From Cheilinus undulatus (taxonomy: Eukaryota > Chordata > Actinopteri > Labriformes > Labridae), in contig NC_054881.1 of the NCBI RefSeq assembly GCF_018320785.1, positions 20,398,275 to 20,462,274 of the forward strand: a DNA stretch of 64,000 bases, in the 5' to 3' direction. The translations under genes were made by a program, and so were the position numbers. A model generated the notes under the pieces. The model had not been told where the DNA came from. It worked only from the letters and a program-made list of their open reading frames with translations, and ran no database searches. Numbering within the stretch: position 1 is the stretch's first letter; every line of letters starts with the position of its first letter. Below are positions 22,522 through 34,140 of the stretch, piece by piece.

Positions 22522-23057
22522 CAGTGATTCCCAACCTGTGGGCCGCGGCCGAAGGTATTCCAAGTGGGCCGCCAAATCATCATGCGTTTGTGTGTGTTGT
22601 GTGTGGGGTTGGGGGGGGGGGGTAATTATAGAAAAATAAAAATATACAGAATAGTGTTTTAAATGTTAAAACTCAGTTACGTTTAAAAGGATATTAAAAA
22701 TGTTCAAATATTCTTTTCATTCATTTGTTTTGTTTTTCCTTCAAGTATTAGACATGTGACAAGCAAATGAGAGATAGGAACCTTTGTTGTTATCTAGAGG
22801 TTATTGTGTGGACAGCTCCTTGAAAACTGTAATACTGAAGGTGTTGCAACATGTTACAGATGCTGTGTTAGTGACTTTAGAGATTCCAACATGTTTCTCC
22901 TGTATTCAGTTCAGTCCTTTATGTTGAATCTTCAACAAAAAAAAGGTGCATTGATAACACATTATATGGCCTCAGTATTTATGGGGTCGGAGGTGGGCCG
23001 CGAAAATTTTTGAGACTTATAAGTGGGCCTTGAGTTGGAAAAGGTTGGGAACCACTG
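22522..23057. mobile_element. Non-autonomous hAT-like element with perfect 8-bp target duplication
   Basis: The ends are CAGTGATTCCCAACC on the left and GGTTGGGAACCACTG on the right, inverted copies with one mismatch. GTTTAGTG flanks the element on both sides (22514-22521 and 23058-23065), a perfect 8-bp duplication fitting the hAT preference nTnnnnAn only loosely. Next to each end are GTGGGCCGC-type words. The 536-bp interior has no transposase and contains a G10 run near 22612-22621. Confidence 0.88.
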
Positions 23058-23389
23058 GTTTAGTGGAAAGACAACAGGAGGATAAACTTATCAGTGGAGG
23101 TAAAGTGGAGTAGAGTTTGAGTTAAAAAGTTAAAAAGGTGATGGTTCCATCTGTTGTGTCTGTTTAGAGGAGTTTCAAAATTAACTACAAAAATGTACTA
23201 TCCAGGAATTGATCTCAGGATTTTAATCGTTTGACATCCCTTATTTACACTTGCCTAATAGTAATTTTACTGAGCTGACCCTGAACATATCACAGAATAA
23301 CCAGCATTTTAAGTAAACTGATCAGCTTTTATTACTCTCTGCTCTATTATTACTCTCCTTTTTTTATTATAATTATTTTTTTTAACAGT

Positions 23390-23645
23390 AGAGATGGCCC
23401 AGCTCCAATCCAGTTTCGACATCAGGTCCGATATTTGCATTATTTTTATATTGGATCTGATCCACGTCACCGACCCAAATTCTGGCATTTTTGCTTGACT
23501 GTGAATGCACTGTGCGATAGCATGCATGGGTTGTAAACAATGCGGCAAGCGTAGCAGCGAGCTATACGAGAGACAGCCGCTCATCTGAGTCCACTCATCA
23601 TTATTTTTCAATCCGACACTGAAAGGAGTCAGATAAAAACCCAAA
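23390..23645. repeat. Dispersed repeat fragment (low certainty)
   Basis: Reads like part of a fish DNA-transposon-derived repeat built around paired GATC/GATCTGATCC words and CCGATATTTGCATTATTTTTATATTGG. Termini were not resolved. The minus-strand open frame across it (23309-23644) shows no known domain. Confidence 0.3.
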
Positions 23646-26331
23646 CATCAACTTTTTGTCTGTATAATTAGTGTGAAGCACAGAAGTGAGGTAAAAGTTG
23701 TGTTCTCTTGTCTGTAAGTTTAATGTCTACATTAAGAGCAACAGTAAACGGCCATAGTCTGTCGTCCTGTCTTTTGCTTTGATATGAGCTGCAGCAACTT
23801 GTATTAAAACAGCTTAATCAACTGTTAAAGGTGTTTTATCTCATGACTTGCTTGTTTTAAATCCATTATGTTTAAAAAAAAAAAGTGGGCTGTGTCGTTT
23901 AACAAGCTAAGCTAAACGTTACTTATTTTTAGGTTCTGAAAAATGAAAAAACAGATACTTATGGGACTGGGTTTCAATCGCCATCTTAGATGGGTTTAGT
24001 TCCTACTTACTTTGACAATTGTCTTGTTGTTGTGTTATTTGTTGTTTATATGTATTGTGCATATTTGGTATTGTTTCATGTCAGGACACCCTTCTGAAAG
24101 CTTTTGGGAGCTTACCTGGGATGTTCTTTTCATGTGCCTATCATTCCCTGGCTGTTTTGTTGGATTCCTTTTGTTTCCTTGATGTATGAATTAAATAATC
24201 ACAATACATGGGCCAATATGTAGCCTTTTGAGATTCCATTATCTAAATTAACATGCAGACAACTCCTTTAAATATTTACAAAAAATTATATACTTTGCTT
24301 TCGAGATGACTCAAACACACAGTGTAAAAAAATTAGTTGTGTTAACTTGATAATCCAAAATAGGTATTTTAACTCTTTTTTTTCTGAGTTGATAGAATTC
24401 ATAGTTTTAAGAAAACAGTAGTATTGTCTGTCATTGTACTCAATTATTTGACAATCATCCCTTAATCTGTATAGACGCTTTTGCACCATAAATCAAGTTA
24501 CCCTCTCAGTGAAGTCCCGCCTGTTGGGACCAACTTTAACATAAAAAGGATGTTATACTGAACTTTGTGGATCAGAGTGAACCTTTCAGTCTTTGTTACT
24601 TGTAATCAATCAAATTAGCTTGCACTGGATGGCATTATTGAATTGCAGTGGATGACAAACATAAATCATATATTATAACTTGAGTCAAACACGAGTATTT
24701 TCAACTTGTTCCGTGTTGCTTTGGGTAATTAGGAGTTTTCACTCAAGGGGAATTCAAAACAAAATTTAACTCTGTGTCTATCACGAGTTCAGGAAGTTTT
24801 ATCCTTTTTTTTCAGTTTTGTTTCCTTGTACTGCAGCTAAAAGGGTTTCGAACAGGGCCTGTCCCTGGTTAAGTTGAAGCTCAGGCCGTCAGTTGAAAAA
24901 GTTCAGACTATGTTTGTTTGGCATGCTGTAGAAGATGGAGGTAAAATGAGGATAAACATAACAACAAATGATAACACCACAGATGATTCAGGTCAGAAGA
25001 TAAGCTGCAATTGGGCAAGAGTCGAGTTATCCCTGAGATTCTATCGGCTCTTTTACATCCCTCACCTTAGAACCAATGATGCAGTATTCTGGCTGTTTGT
25101 GTTGATGTGTAAACGTTCCTTGGGAGGTCACTAAGTCTTTAAGTCAAGTAAACATCAAACTAGTGGTGCAACATTCCAGCTTTAACTAGGACTATCAGCT
25201 TTACAGGAAACAATCATATAGTTTCAAAGAAACATGTTAAAGCACATATCAGTGGCAGAAGAAAGGAATTGTTCAGTGTAGTCACAACAGGAAGGAACTT
25301 ATTAAGGATATGTTGACTAGAATTATTGGTTTAAAGAGGTTTCATGGTATTTTCCTTGACGTATAAAATTATTGTAAATACAGTGGCTTGTAATGCTGGA
25401 TTAAGAAGGATTGGGTGGTTTCTGTAGCGGAATTTGTAGAAATCTTACATCTTTCGTAATGATGTTGCACTACAGATCTAGTTAACAGTATCTGGGGCAA
25501 ATTGATGAATAAAAATCCCTTAAAACATTCTTGAGGCATCACCTTCATAAGCTAAGAACAAACATCAGACCAGTCCTTCAAAACTTTAAATCTTGATACC
25601 TCAAATAATAGCCAGAAAATTCTCATTTTCAGATCTGGGATGTTTATTTAACCTTCTATCAAAATCCCAAAAAACGAAAGTTGCCATGAAATGTCACATT
25701 TTTTTAATCATATTTGATGCATTAGGCATTTCTGGCAATTGATAATCCACTGGAGGGAATTTTTATTTATCAGACTGGATTAAAAAGGTTTTTAAGGAAA
25801 TTATTGATCAGATTGATTAGACAGAGGTCTCACAAACTCATGTATCAAATATGATACAATTGGCTTTAAAGGGTTAACCTTTGACCTCTGGCAGGGGTAG
25901 TACATGTGATTTGGAGGCTAGGCAAAGAGGAATATGAGGCTTTTTCCCATTTCAAGAAAAAGCCAAAGAACTACAGGACATGCCCAGATCTGAGCTCTAT
26001 GGCACCTGCTCATCAGCTTTTCAAAGAACATCATAACTTAATGTTTCAGTATGTCTAGAGGACTCTACCTAACTAGCCTGATATGTAGACATGTTGTTTT
26101 AGGGGCTTGGAACTGGATTTGGGGCTGGGGGTTCTCCACATGGACACATTTTGACAATCAAAATCAATTCTGATGCTATTTTATTCACTCTTGGTCTCCT
26201 GTCTACATTCAAGATACATGACTTAATCATTTAAAGTAATTCTAAATGTATACCTCAGATTTCATGCCCACCTTTAATGATTGTAATGAGGTTCACGGGA
26301 ACATGAGACCTGAGCAATTGCCCACCTTCAC
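23646..26331. other. Intergenic, no gene seen
   Basis: AT-rich sequence. The plus-strand frame at 24874-25134 lacks splice sites, recognisable motifs and a promoter. No repeat with clear ends was recognised. Confidence 0.45.
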
Positions 26332-26612
26332 CTAGAGGTGAAAGAAGTATCATACTCAAGTAAATAAAGATAAAATACTGGCTACTTTTGTGCCATCTCT
26401 CAAAAGCTTGGATCTCCTTTTTGGCTTTAATTGCTTAATTTTTTACTCAGTACATCGTTTTTAAATGTAGTGAAGTAAAATACTTGGGCCAAGATTTACT
26501 TAAGTAAAAGCAAAATTACTGATTTTAAAAACTACCCAAAAAGTACAACTACACTAAAAGCTACTCAATAACAGTAATCTGAGTAAATGTAATTAGTTAC
26601 TTTCCACCCCAG
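26332..26612. mobile_element. Short hAT-like non-autonomous element
   Basis: The left end CTAGAGGTGAAAGAAGTAT and right end (reverse complement) CTGGGGTGGAAAGTAACTAA form an imperfect inverted repeat. Between them are the stereotyped words TACTCAAGTAAATA, TACTTGGGCCAAG, TTACTTAAGTAAAAG and GAGTAAATGTAATTAGTTAC. It is the same family as 4436-5167, but the flanking 8 bp have diverged too far to give a clear duplication. Confidence 0.6.
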
Positions 26613-26639
26613 GTTCAACTGCCTGCATGTATGACCTCC

Positions 26640-26770
26640 ACATTCCAATCAGCTCAGACAGAGTGAACATTTGGGCAAAGTTTGGAAATAAATGACATAT
26701 GAACAGAAAACTACAAACATACTGCCTCCAGTCCTGGCTATCGCTGCGGCTGAGGCATAAAAACAAGATT
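26640..26770. repeat. Dispersed fish repeat ending in GAGGCATAAAAA-type tail
   Basis: The words GTGAACATTTGGGCAAAGTTTGG, then CTGCCTCCAGTCCTGGCTATCGCTGCGGCTGAGGCATAAAAA. A longer relative lies at 58280-58660 (GTGAACATTTGTGCAAAGTCTG ... ATACCTCCGGTCTTGGCTG). Both look like copies of one dispersed retroposon-type family. Confidence 0.5.
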
Positions 26771-28079
26771 AATCATGCAGTAACCTGCTGTTTATCAATG
26801 CCAGAGAATCACTCAATTGGTCAGATTTGACTCAGTGACAAGGCTCTGATTGGCTCATTGTTTCATCCTCCAGCTGGGGACACAACTGTTAATGAGCACA
26901 CATTTGAATGAAGGACAAAATCTCAGATGTAGGTGGAGATATGGAGGTCTGCAGCCAGACTTCTGAGCTGAGAATTCTTATATTTGAACAAAATCTCACA
27001 TAAACAAAACCACTTTGTGTTGAAGCACCCTCTCTGTTAATGCTTCTAATATACCAAGAAATGTCATCATAGTGTTTAGTAGTTCTTTTTGGCTTCAAGG
27101 CCTTTATTTAACAGTTTTCCATACAGGCAGAACAACAAAAGATACTATGAAAACAGTAATAACCCAGTGCGTCATTGATAAATACCAACCAGACAGATCT
27201 CCTCTGATACCCACATTTACTGTTAATCTCTTCAAACAAAGCAAAGGTGATGACAGCAAAACCAGAGAAAAAAATATGCCCAGAAACCAAAAGGAGGAGA
27301 TTTAGATCAAGAGGAAACAGATGGCTGTAGTCTTAGATTCTGGCCTGTAAAAGTAAGTTATAAGACAGTATAAAATATGGACTTAGTCACAGTGATGTTA
27401 CCCACTGGTTTCTGAAGAAAGGAAGGCCAGTGATGGCAGCCGCCATATTGGAAAAGCTGGCTTCTGTTAACTCTCGGCTAACAGAGAAACAGGATGTGTG
27501 TTGGAGTTAAGGCAGGGTGGAACAGCTACAAAAACCTGGCTTCAAATCATATCAGCCACACCCTAATGTCTAATTATACTTAACTATTGACATTCCTTTT
27601 CTGATTATGGACATTGTTTACATTGTTGCTTTTGATTACCAATAAAAATTCACTTGCTTTAGCGCAGCCCCATGTGAATGCTTGTCTGCAATGACTGAAA
27701 CACATCAAAAGGTAACATTACTCACAACCTGCAGTCAGCCAGGTCACTCCCGGATCAGGCATCTCAGTAGCTCAATAGCTACTAAGCTAATAATGATAGA
27801 TCCTGGTGTCTCTCTAACAACATTCTTGTCAGTAACTATCATTAATATCAATTTACTTGTTAGAACTTAACAAACTTTCTTTCACAGTCAAGATTTAAAA
27901 TGATTTTTCTTCAACAGCGGCTTTCTCTTTGCCATTCTATCATAACGCTTTGACTGGTGAAGAACTGTTGTTTGTATGTCTGTCCTATCTCAGCTGTTGA
28001 AGCTTGTCAGAGTAGTCATAGATGTCTCGGTGGCCTCTCTCACTAGTATCCTTCTTGCACAGCCACTCAGTTTGTGAGG

Positions 28080-28330
28080 ACGCCCTGATGCAGGCAGATT
28101 ACACAGGTGCCACATTTCCTCCATTTCTTGATGACGGATTTAACTGAACTCTCGGGGATGTTCAGTGCCTTGGAATTTTTTTATCTCCATCCCCTGACTT
28201 TCCAATCAAATTTTCTCTGAGTTGCTTGGAGTGTTCTTTTGTCTTCATGGTGTAATGGTAGCCAGGAATACTGCTTAACCAGTGGCTGGACCTTCATGAC
28301 ACAGGGGTTTTTATACTACAATATACTACA
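28080..28330 (-). pseudogene. Tc1-like element remnant
   Basis: The wording (GCAGATTTACACAGGTGCCAC-like start, then TTCCTCCATTTCTTGATGACGGATTT and TTGCTTGGAGTGTTCTTTTGTCTTCATGGTG) resembles the 5' half of a fish Tc1-like transposase read on the minus strand. No complete frame or inverted repeat ends remain. Confidence 0.4.
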
Positions 28331-28872
28331 ATATACCACAATATACTACAGTCACTTGAGACACATTGACTGCACTCAGGTGATCCTCATTTTACTAACT
28401 GTAAGACTACTAGCACCAGTTAGCTGGACCTCTGTTGAATTAGGCCAGTCACTTTAACTCATTGAGTGCCAGCCCTTTTAAAAGATGGAAAGTGGCTTGT
28501 GCCAGCGTTTTTGGCCATTTTGAGTCATCTTTCAAGACCTGCAGAGTATTTTGTACTATGACTCTGAAAACAGCAAATAGCTCAAATGAAAGAAGAAACT
28601 CACGATTACATCATGGAAAAAATGTTTGTTTGTAGCTCGTTCTGTTCTTGATATATCTTAAGTTGAATAGAGACTAGTTTCAACAAAAAGACCACTTTTT
28701 TTCTAGAAAGCTGAGAAAAGTGCATTTTTATGTAAGAGAGTCTGTCAAGCAGAACAGTGATTTGGATGTTAGAATTTTGCCTTCAATGACATAAAAGACT
28801 TTTGAAAATTGTATTACAAGTGTTATTTTATTGTAAAATAAATAACAATGCTTCCAGTCACTGTCATGCCAT

Positions 28873-29093
28873 TCACACTCTGGAACTGGACGGCCTCCAC
28901 GTGACCCCCCCATACGCCCACGTCCTCTCCTGCTTGTCGCTGTGTGCCTCCAGCTGGCGAGCGGCTGCCTTATTTCTACGATGCACGGGGGAGACCTTGC
29001 GGTATTCAACCGGCCGAGGCAGATCAATAAAAGCGCCGATCCCTGGATTCGCTGTTGTTAAGTTCAGTGTCGGTTTCAGAGAGTAAGCGATTT
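28873..29093 (-). CDS. Unidentified C-terminal coding exon candidate
   Basis: On the minus strand, 73 codons are open from an AG at 29094 to TGA at 28875-28873. The peptide contains NPGIGAFIDLPRPVEYRKV, then SPVHRRNKAAARQLEAHSDK and WAYGGVTWRPSSSRV. Third positions are GC-rich (CGG CCG, TAC CGC AAG GTC TCC CCC GTG), unlike the AT-rich surroundings. An AATAAA on the same strand at 28832-28827, about 41 nt past the stop, suits a terminal exon. There is no in-frame ATG, so the start must come from an upstream exon, which I could not fix. I do not recognise the protein; it is basic, without a membrane segment. The opposite strand is also open over most of this interval, which lowers confidence. 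Confidence 0.4.
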
Positions 29094-29151
29094 CTCAGGC
29101 AAAAGTTTAAAGTTTCTTCCAGCTTCTATTTTAGAACTTTTAGCTTAGATT

Positions 29152-29290
29152 ACCTCCGTAACGATCGCTCTGCTCTTTCACCCCAGGGTCTCCACCTCTG
29201 ATCTTTGATCTACCGCCACTTCTGACTGTAGTGTTCCGACTACGTATCCCAGAAGCCCCAAAATTACTCAGAGGGAACGTGAGAGCGCCC
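29152..29290. promoter_or_regulatory. GC-rich promoter with ZNF143/Staf-type site
   Basis: ACTACGTATCCCAGAAGCCC at 29239-29258 closely matches the SBS element (ACTACAATTCCCAGAATGC type) bound by ZNF143 near transcription starts. A minus-strand donor-like GGAG|GTAATC lies at 29151/29152, only about 58 nt upstream of the candidate exon at 29093. This suggests a small leader exon between about 29230 and 29152. Confidence 0.5.
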
Positions 29291-29909
29291 CCCTTGTGCC
29301 AGCCGCTGAAAAAACACTTTGACGTATGTAACAGAGTTAAAAATGAAAGACACAGCAGGGTTACAGTAGGAGTGCACATCAGAATGTATTTGAGATTACT
29401 CCTGTTTTCATTGAAATTTTAACCATAAAGAAAACGTAAACATGTCACATTTTTGTGTCTTGTTTCTTAAATCTGATAAATAACACAGAGGATGGCATCT
29501 TATACATTTTAATTCCTGCTTTTTAAAGATTTATCACCAAAAGTCACAGTTGAAGTACCAACAGTAGAAAATATGCTACATTAAAATGCCACAGAAGCTA
29601 GCAGCGTGTTGCAACACATCCTCATATGTTGATTTGAATATAAGTTCCACTTCTGACAAGGCAGCTATCCAATCAGAGTGCAGGACTAACTGGGGTGCCT
29701 GACTAGATGATAATAGGGGTAGTCTCTTTACAGTAATAACATCTCAGCCTGATTTAAAACTCTACACCAGAAGTCCTTCTGGCAAAGATGTCTGAGTAGT
29801 AATCACAGTAATAGATGGTTCAAATGCCTGAATGTGACACTGAAGCAAAGGTCAGGTGATCTGGATCAAGCCTCAGATTATGTCACAGTTATTCTTCAAA
29901 CACTGTCCA

Positions 29910-30015
29910 TCAGGCTTTTCTCACAATGCGTCCGCTCTTCCTCGGGTCCCTCCCTCCTCTGTCTGTACCGACTGACAGGCTGCCGGCCCTCCAGGCTCCC
30001 TGACACACCCGGGCA
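29910..30015 (-). CDS. Candidate second exon of the 33.7-kb small gene (weak)
   Basis: A very good minus-strand acceptor (CTCCTCCTCCTCAG|TGCCC) opens a GC-rich block. In the phase set by the exon at 33630-33760 it reads 35 codons (ARVCQGAWRAGSLSVGTDRG and so on) to TGA at 29912-29910. The join would give a 78-residue protein. The acceptor is visible and the phase agrees, but the peptide is arginine- and glycine-rich and unrecognised, and other frames are also open. Confidence 0.25.
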
Positions 30016-30989
30016 CTGAGGAGGAGGAGGTACAGGTGATTACAACAGGAACAACAGGAATATTCTTAATGACTGCAGGAGGAGTGGGTGTTTCTTTATA
30101 TAACTGCAGTCCCATAATATGATTTAATCACGTCATAATTTTGGCAACAAATACCTGACACCCAGTCGGTAAACAAAGGCAAAGGCGTATTTCAGAACTA
30201 AACCCTTAGCTCTGAGTAAGGAAATAGAAGCAGTTTATAAAGTGTAAAATAAATGGCATCAAGCTTAAAGGAAATTCAAAAACCAAAAGCGTTCCAAGGA
30301 ACCACATACTTTCTTTCCAGGTCCCTGGAGCTGTCTATTTTACTATTGAATCAAGATTTCCGCAAAGTTTCTGCATGCCTCATTGTTTCAGCAGTAACTG
30401 AACACTTCAGAAATGTTTTGATTAAGAACTACTTCTTAGTAATAGCGTGTGCTCATCTCTTTCCTGTTTAACATAACATTGGTTTTGGTTGACAAAGGGA
30501 AGGTTTGTCCAGTTTGTTTTGGAAGAACTTGACAGGAATTCTCAGAGACTTGACGTGGCAAAGCTCAACACCTTTGGCACACCTTTCTGATACATAGTTT
30601 CTAAATCAGTCATTTCACTTAATTAAAGACAGATACATGGAACAATTCTCCTACTACTTGACTGCAGTAATGTTTTGTATCCAAACCCAAACCCCAAATA
30701 CTGTTAAGTGTGTAGCCTTGAGGTAATTAACAAACCTCAAGACCCTAACTCAGCATTTATGATCAAGATGGCTGGTCTTCTTACTTGTGGAGTTTTCTTT
30801 TTTCTAAGAAAATATTTAACATGCTTCCCTCACACTTGTGTGAATTTATGCATTGCTGGAAGTAGCTTAAATCAGCATTTCCATCAAAATTTGGGGTGTA
30901 TTTTAAATGCTTATCAAAATATATTATTACTATTACCATGGCTATTACTATTTAAAAATAAATAATCAGATACAATACTGTATAACAGG

Positions 30990-31345
30990 TTATAATACTA
31001 GGACACCATATAATATGAGACCACACGATAAGACGATATATGGTACAATAGGATATAATGAGATATTATGGGGTACAACATTATTGGAGATGATATAGAA
31101 TAAGATATGATATTATAGGATATGATATTATAGATTGGGATATTAAAGGATACTCCATAGAGGATATGATGCAATATTATATTATAGAATACAATATTAT
31201 ATGATAAGATACAATATTAGAGGATGAGGCATTATTGGATACATGTTGGATACAATACAAAAGCAGATAAGACATTATAGCATACCATATTAAAGGATAC
31301 AATACGAAGCAGTATTATATGATACCATAGGATAAGATAAGATAT
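30990..31345. repeat. AT-rich minisatellite of GGATA(C/T)AATATTAT-type units
   Basis: Irregular tandem words such as GGATATGATATTATAG, GGATACAATATTATAT and AAGATACAATATTAG repeat for about 350 bp with variable spacing. No coding frame or transposon end is associated with them. Confidence 0.7.
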
Positions 31346-33009
31346 TGATATAAATTTTTGTACAAGGAAACAATACTTTCTGGCGCTGCCATGATATGGC
31401 TGAGGAGCCTGCAATTAATAACAGTAGATATAATAAACCAATTAAACATGCTGCAATTAATAAAAGCAGTTTTTTTCATTGTCTTTTCTGAAAAGTTTCT
31501 GTTTTTTTTAATGAAAACCAATGTTTTTAACAAAAAGAACAAGAGACCTGCATTTCACTGTACAGAGCCATTTTTAATGTTGCAGATATTGCCTTTATGA
31601 CTTAAAATTGATGGCCCCATAAATAACTTGGGGAACATAACTATTGCCATTTGTGTTTAAACATGCTGACTTTAAAACTGCAAACATTTGCAGTACAGAC
31701 ATTTCTCCTTCTTGATTTTTCTGTATCCTAACATATCTGGACCACCAGTATGTACCTTTTGTGCATCATTTCATACACATAATCATCTTTTGTCCTTTTT
31801 TTCCTTATTTTAAAAGTTATTTTAAATACAATTACACTCATGTGGACTTGAATAGTTTTCAGCTCTATATCAGCCTTTTACATTTCAAACACTTATTTGG
31901 TGTAAAGTTAATGTGTACTTCTGTATAACATTATGAAATTTTAATGAGATTAAACCTCTGATACACAGTGATACAGTGAAAAAATTAACATTTTTATTTA
32001 ACTGTAATCTTGATATTTATAAATGGAGGGATTAGGACAAAATGTTGTGAATGGTGTATAGAAAAAGCAGAGGGTGGATTATGTGAGGAGCTGCTGTCCC
32101 ACTTAGATCACTTTTAGTTCAGACACCTTTTATTTTTATAATAAACTTAACCAAAAACATCAGACTACACTAAAGGAGGCATGCAACAGCATGGATGTTT
32201 TCATGTCTGTTTAGCTGCAGACAGAAGGAGATGGTATTTTCATGTTGGATGATGATTCATCAGGTTGTAGATGCTTTGATGGATGACGTCACTCTGATTT
32301 TTTTTTTTTTTTTACCTATTTAAAATGTTGTTGTCTGGGGGCTTCAGTGTGGTGCAGTGTTTAGCGCTCCTGCCTCAAGGTAAGAAGCAGCAAATGTCTG
32401 AGCCCACAGATGGCCGAAGTATTAAATGTTTTTTTCACTGTTTATCTATTACTCTAGTTGCAAAATGATATTGTATGTAAATGGTATTGTTTACTTGTCT
32501 TTGCTGTTGTCTGATGTCTCCAGGTTCTTATAGAGTCTGACTCTACTCTTTTAACATGTGGTTCTTCCTGAAAAAGTTCAATCAACGAAGAAAGCTTTTT
32601 AAGACTCTGAAAAATAGTAAAATATAACTAAAAGTGAGCTGAACATTTGACTATTTTATCACTTCTATGTTAGAAAGTTTGCCTTCAGGGTGCTGAATTC
32701 TTGTGTGCACACAGAGCAGATTATAGTAATTGTTCACTAGTATTGACAGATCGCACATACAATGTGTGTGCATAATTTGATTAAGTAAATATTACAAACT
32801 GAGTTATGCCAGAGGCCTGAAGGGTGGATTTTCCCAACACAGCAACCTTTTGGGGGGTTTCCGGGGCAGCTTAGGACTGCGCCCTATACAGATGGAGCAA
32901 ACTGTGAGCCTAAATCCTGGGAACAACGTCGTCTGGTGGACTGTTCAACACAATCCATTTCAGCCAGGACCAGCAGGAAAGATACACAGACTGAAAATAC
33001 TCGGTTTTG
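31346..33009. other. No gene recognised
   Basis: AT-rich sequence with short poly-T runs (for example near 32299-32313). The open frames are short and lack splice or promoter context. Confidence 0.4.
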
Positions 33010-33015
33010 ATATAC

Positions 33016-33215
33016 TACAACCCCATTTTTTTAAAAGTTGGGGCGCTGTGTAAAATGTTAATAAAAACAGAATACTATGATTATAAAACTCATAAAACCA
33101 TTTCTTATTCACAATAGAAGATAAGAACATATCAGTTGTTACTGAGATATTTTACCATTTCATGAAAAAATTTGAGCACATCTCAAAAAAGTAGGGACAG
33201 GGCCATTGTGTAGCA
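33016..33215. mobile_element. Mariner/Tc1-like element end remnant
   Basis: TACAACCCCATTTTTTTAAAAGTTGGGGCGCTGTGTAAAATG and ATAAAAACAGAATACTATGATTAT match, by recall, the left end of a widespread fish Tc1/mariner-type element. The segment stops around CAAAAAAGTAGGGACAGG. Right-end remnants of the same type lie at about 48870-49110 and 45430-45540. Confidence 0.5.
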
Positions 33216-33629
33216 TCCCCTCTTCTTGTAACAAAAGTATGTAAAGGAACAACAGTCTAAAATTTCTGTGATGCTTTTTAACTTAAATCAATTCTGTTGT
33301 TCTTTGCTGTAGTTTTATCCTCATGATGTTAAATGTTCTGTTTCATTCCCCTAAAGCACTATGAATGGCTGTGTATGAATGGTACTCTATAAATAAACTT
33401 GCTTTATTCAAGAAAGTCTTTTACACTAATAAAACTTTGTTACAGACAATCTGGTGTTTCTGATAAATCCTCTCTTATTTTAGCTATAGATCTGTTGCTT
33501 GGATTTTTCAGCAAAGTATCCTGTAGACAGTGAAATATAAATCAATAACTGTAAGTTGTGCAATCTAGCGTCACATCCTCCATCATGCCTTTGATGTTTT
33601 AACGCCCACACAGCATCAGACAGACTCAC

Positions 33630-33760
33630 CTGGAGCACAGCAGGGGTCCAGCTGATCGTTTGTGGGGTTTGTTACTCTGTCTCTGGTACTGCATCCAGCC
33701 GCTGACCAGCTCGTGCGCGATCATCACGTAGAGAAGGAAGATGAGCACGGCGGGATCCAT
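33630..33760 (-). CDS. First coding exon of an unidentified small membrane-type protein
   Basis: On the minus strand ATG at 33760 reads MDPAVLIFLLYVMIAHELVS, then GWMQYQRQSNKPHKRSAGPL, LLCS, and stops at a strong donor (TCCAG|GTGAGTCTG), phase 2. Residues 4-14 are hydrophobic and the segment after them is basic, as in a signal-anchor or short tail-in membrane protein. An in-frame TGA lies just upstream of the ATG, so this is a true N-terminus if used. The block is CpG-rich in an AT-rich setting. I do not recognise the family. The next exon is uncertain; candidates are 29910-30015 and, with other phases, 28873-29093. Confidence 0.5.
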
Positions 33761-34140
33761 GAAGCTGCACGCGCCGCTGGATCAGAGCCGGCAGCTGCAG
33801 ATTAAACCGTCCAGATGTGAAGAAACAACGCCGAGCTGCAGGCTGTCGTCCTTTCTCGATGAAGCCTGGTGAATATTGATGAGGAACAGAGGGTCCTCGT
33901 GTCCAAGTTGTTCTTAACTTAAGGCACTTCAGCTCTAACGGTGGCTGCTACGGGCGCTCGTGCTCCAATGATGACAACACGCTCTAAAATCCTCCGTGCA
34001 TTCAGGAAAACGGTGGTTTTTCTCTCTGTTTCACTGACAACTGCTGAGAGTCGCGGTGACAACAGCAGAGAGGGGACATCGGAGGATGTTGCCGTAGAGA
34101 CGCCACCGTTGCTAAGGACATGACGTCGTCATCCCCTCTT
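33761..34140. promoter_or_regulatory. CpG-rich promoter region with CRE and X-box-like motifs
   Basis: Upstream of the exon at 33760 the sequence stays GC-rich. It contains TGACGTCGTCA, a double CRE-like core, at 34121-34131. GTTGCCGTAGAGAC at 34088-34101 and GTTGCTAAGG at 34108 resemble RFX X-box half-sites. The plus-strand open frame at 33941-34123 lies inside this block and is probably not a gene. Confidence 0.4.

Noticed and set aside
28802-29086. 94-codon plus-strand open frame
   Set aside because: Overlaps the minus-strand candidate exon. The minus strand has GC-rich third positions and a poly(A) signal in the right place, while the plus frame has a poor start and unremarkable composition. 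Not fully excluded.
33941-34123. 60-codon plus-strand open frame in the CpG-rich block
   Set aside because: Lies in the promoter of the minus-strand exon at 33760 and has no domain. Divergent short transcripts are common there but need not code.
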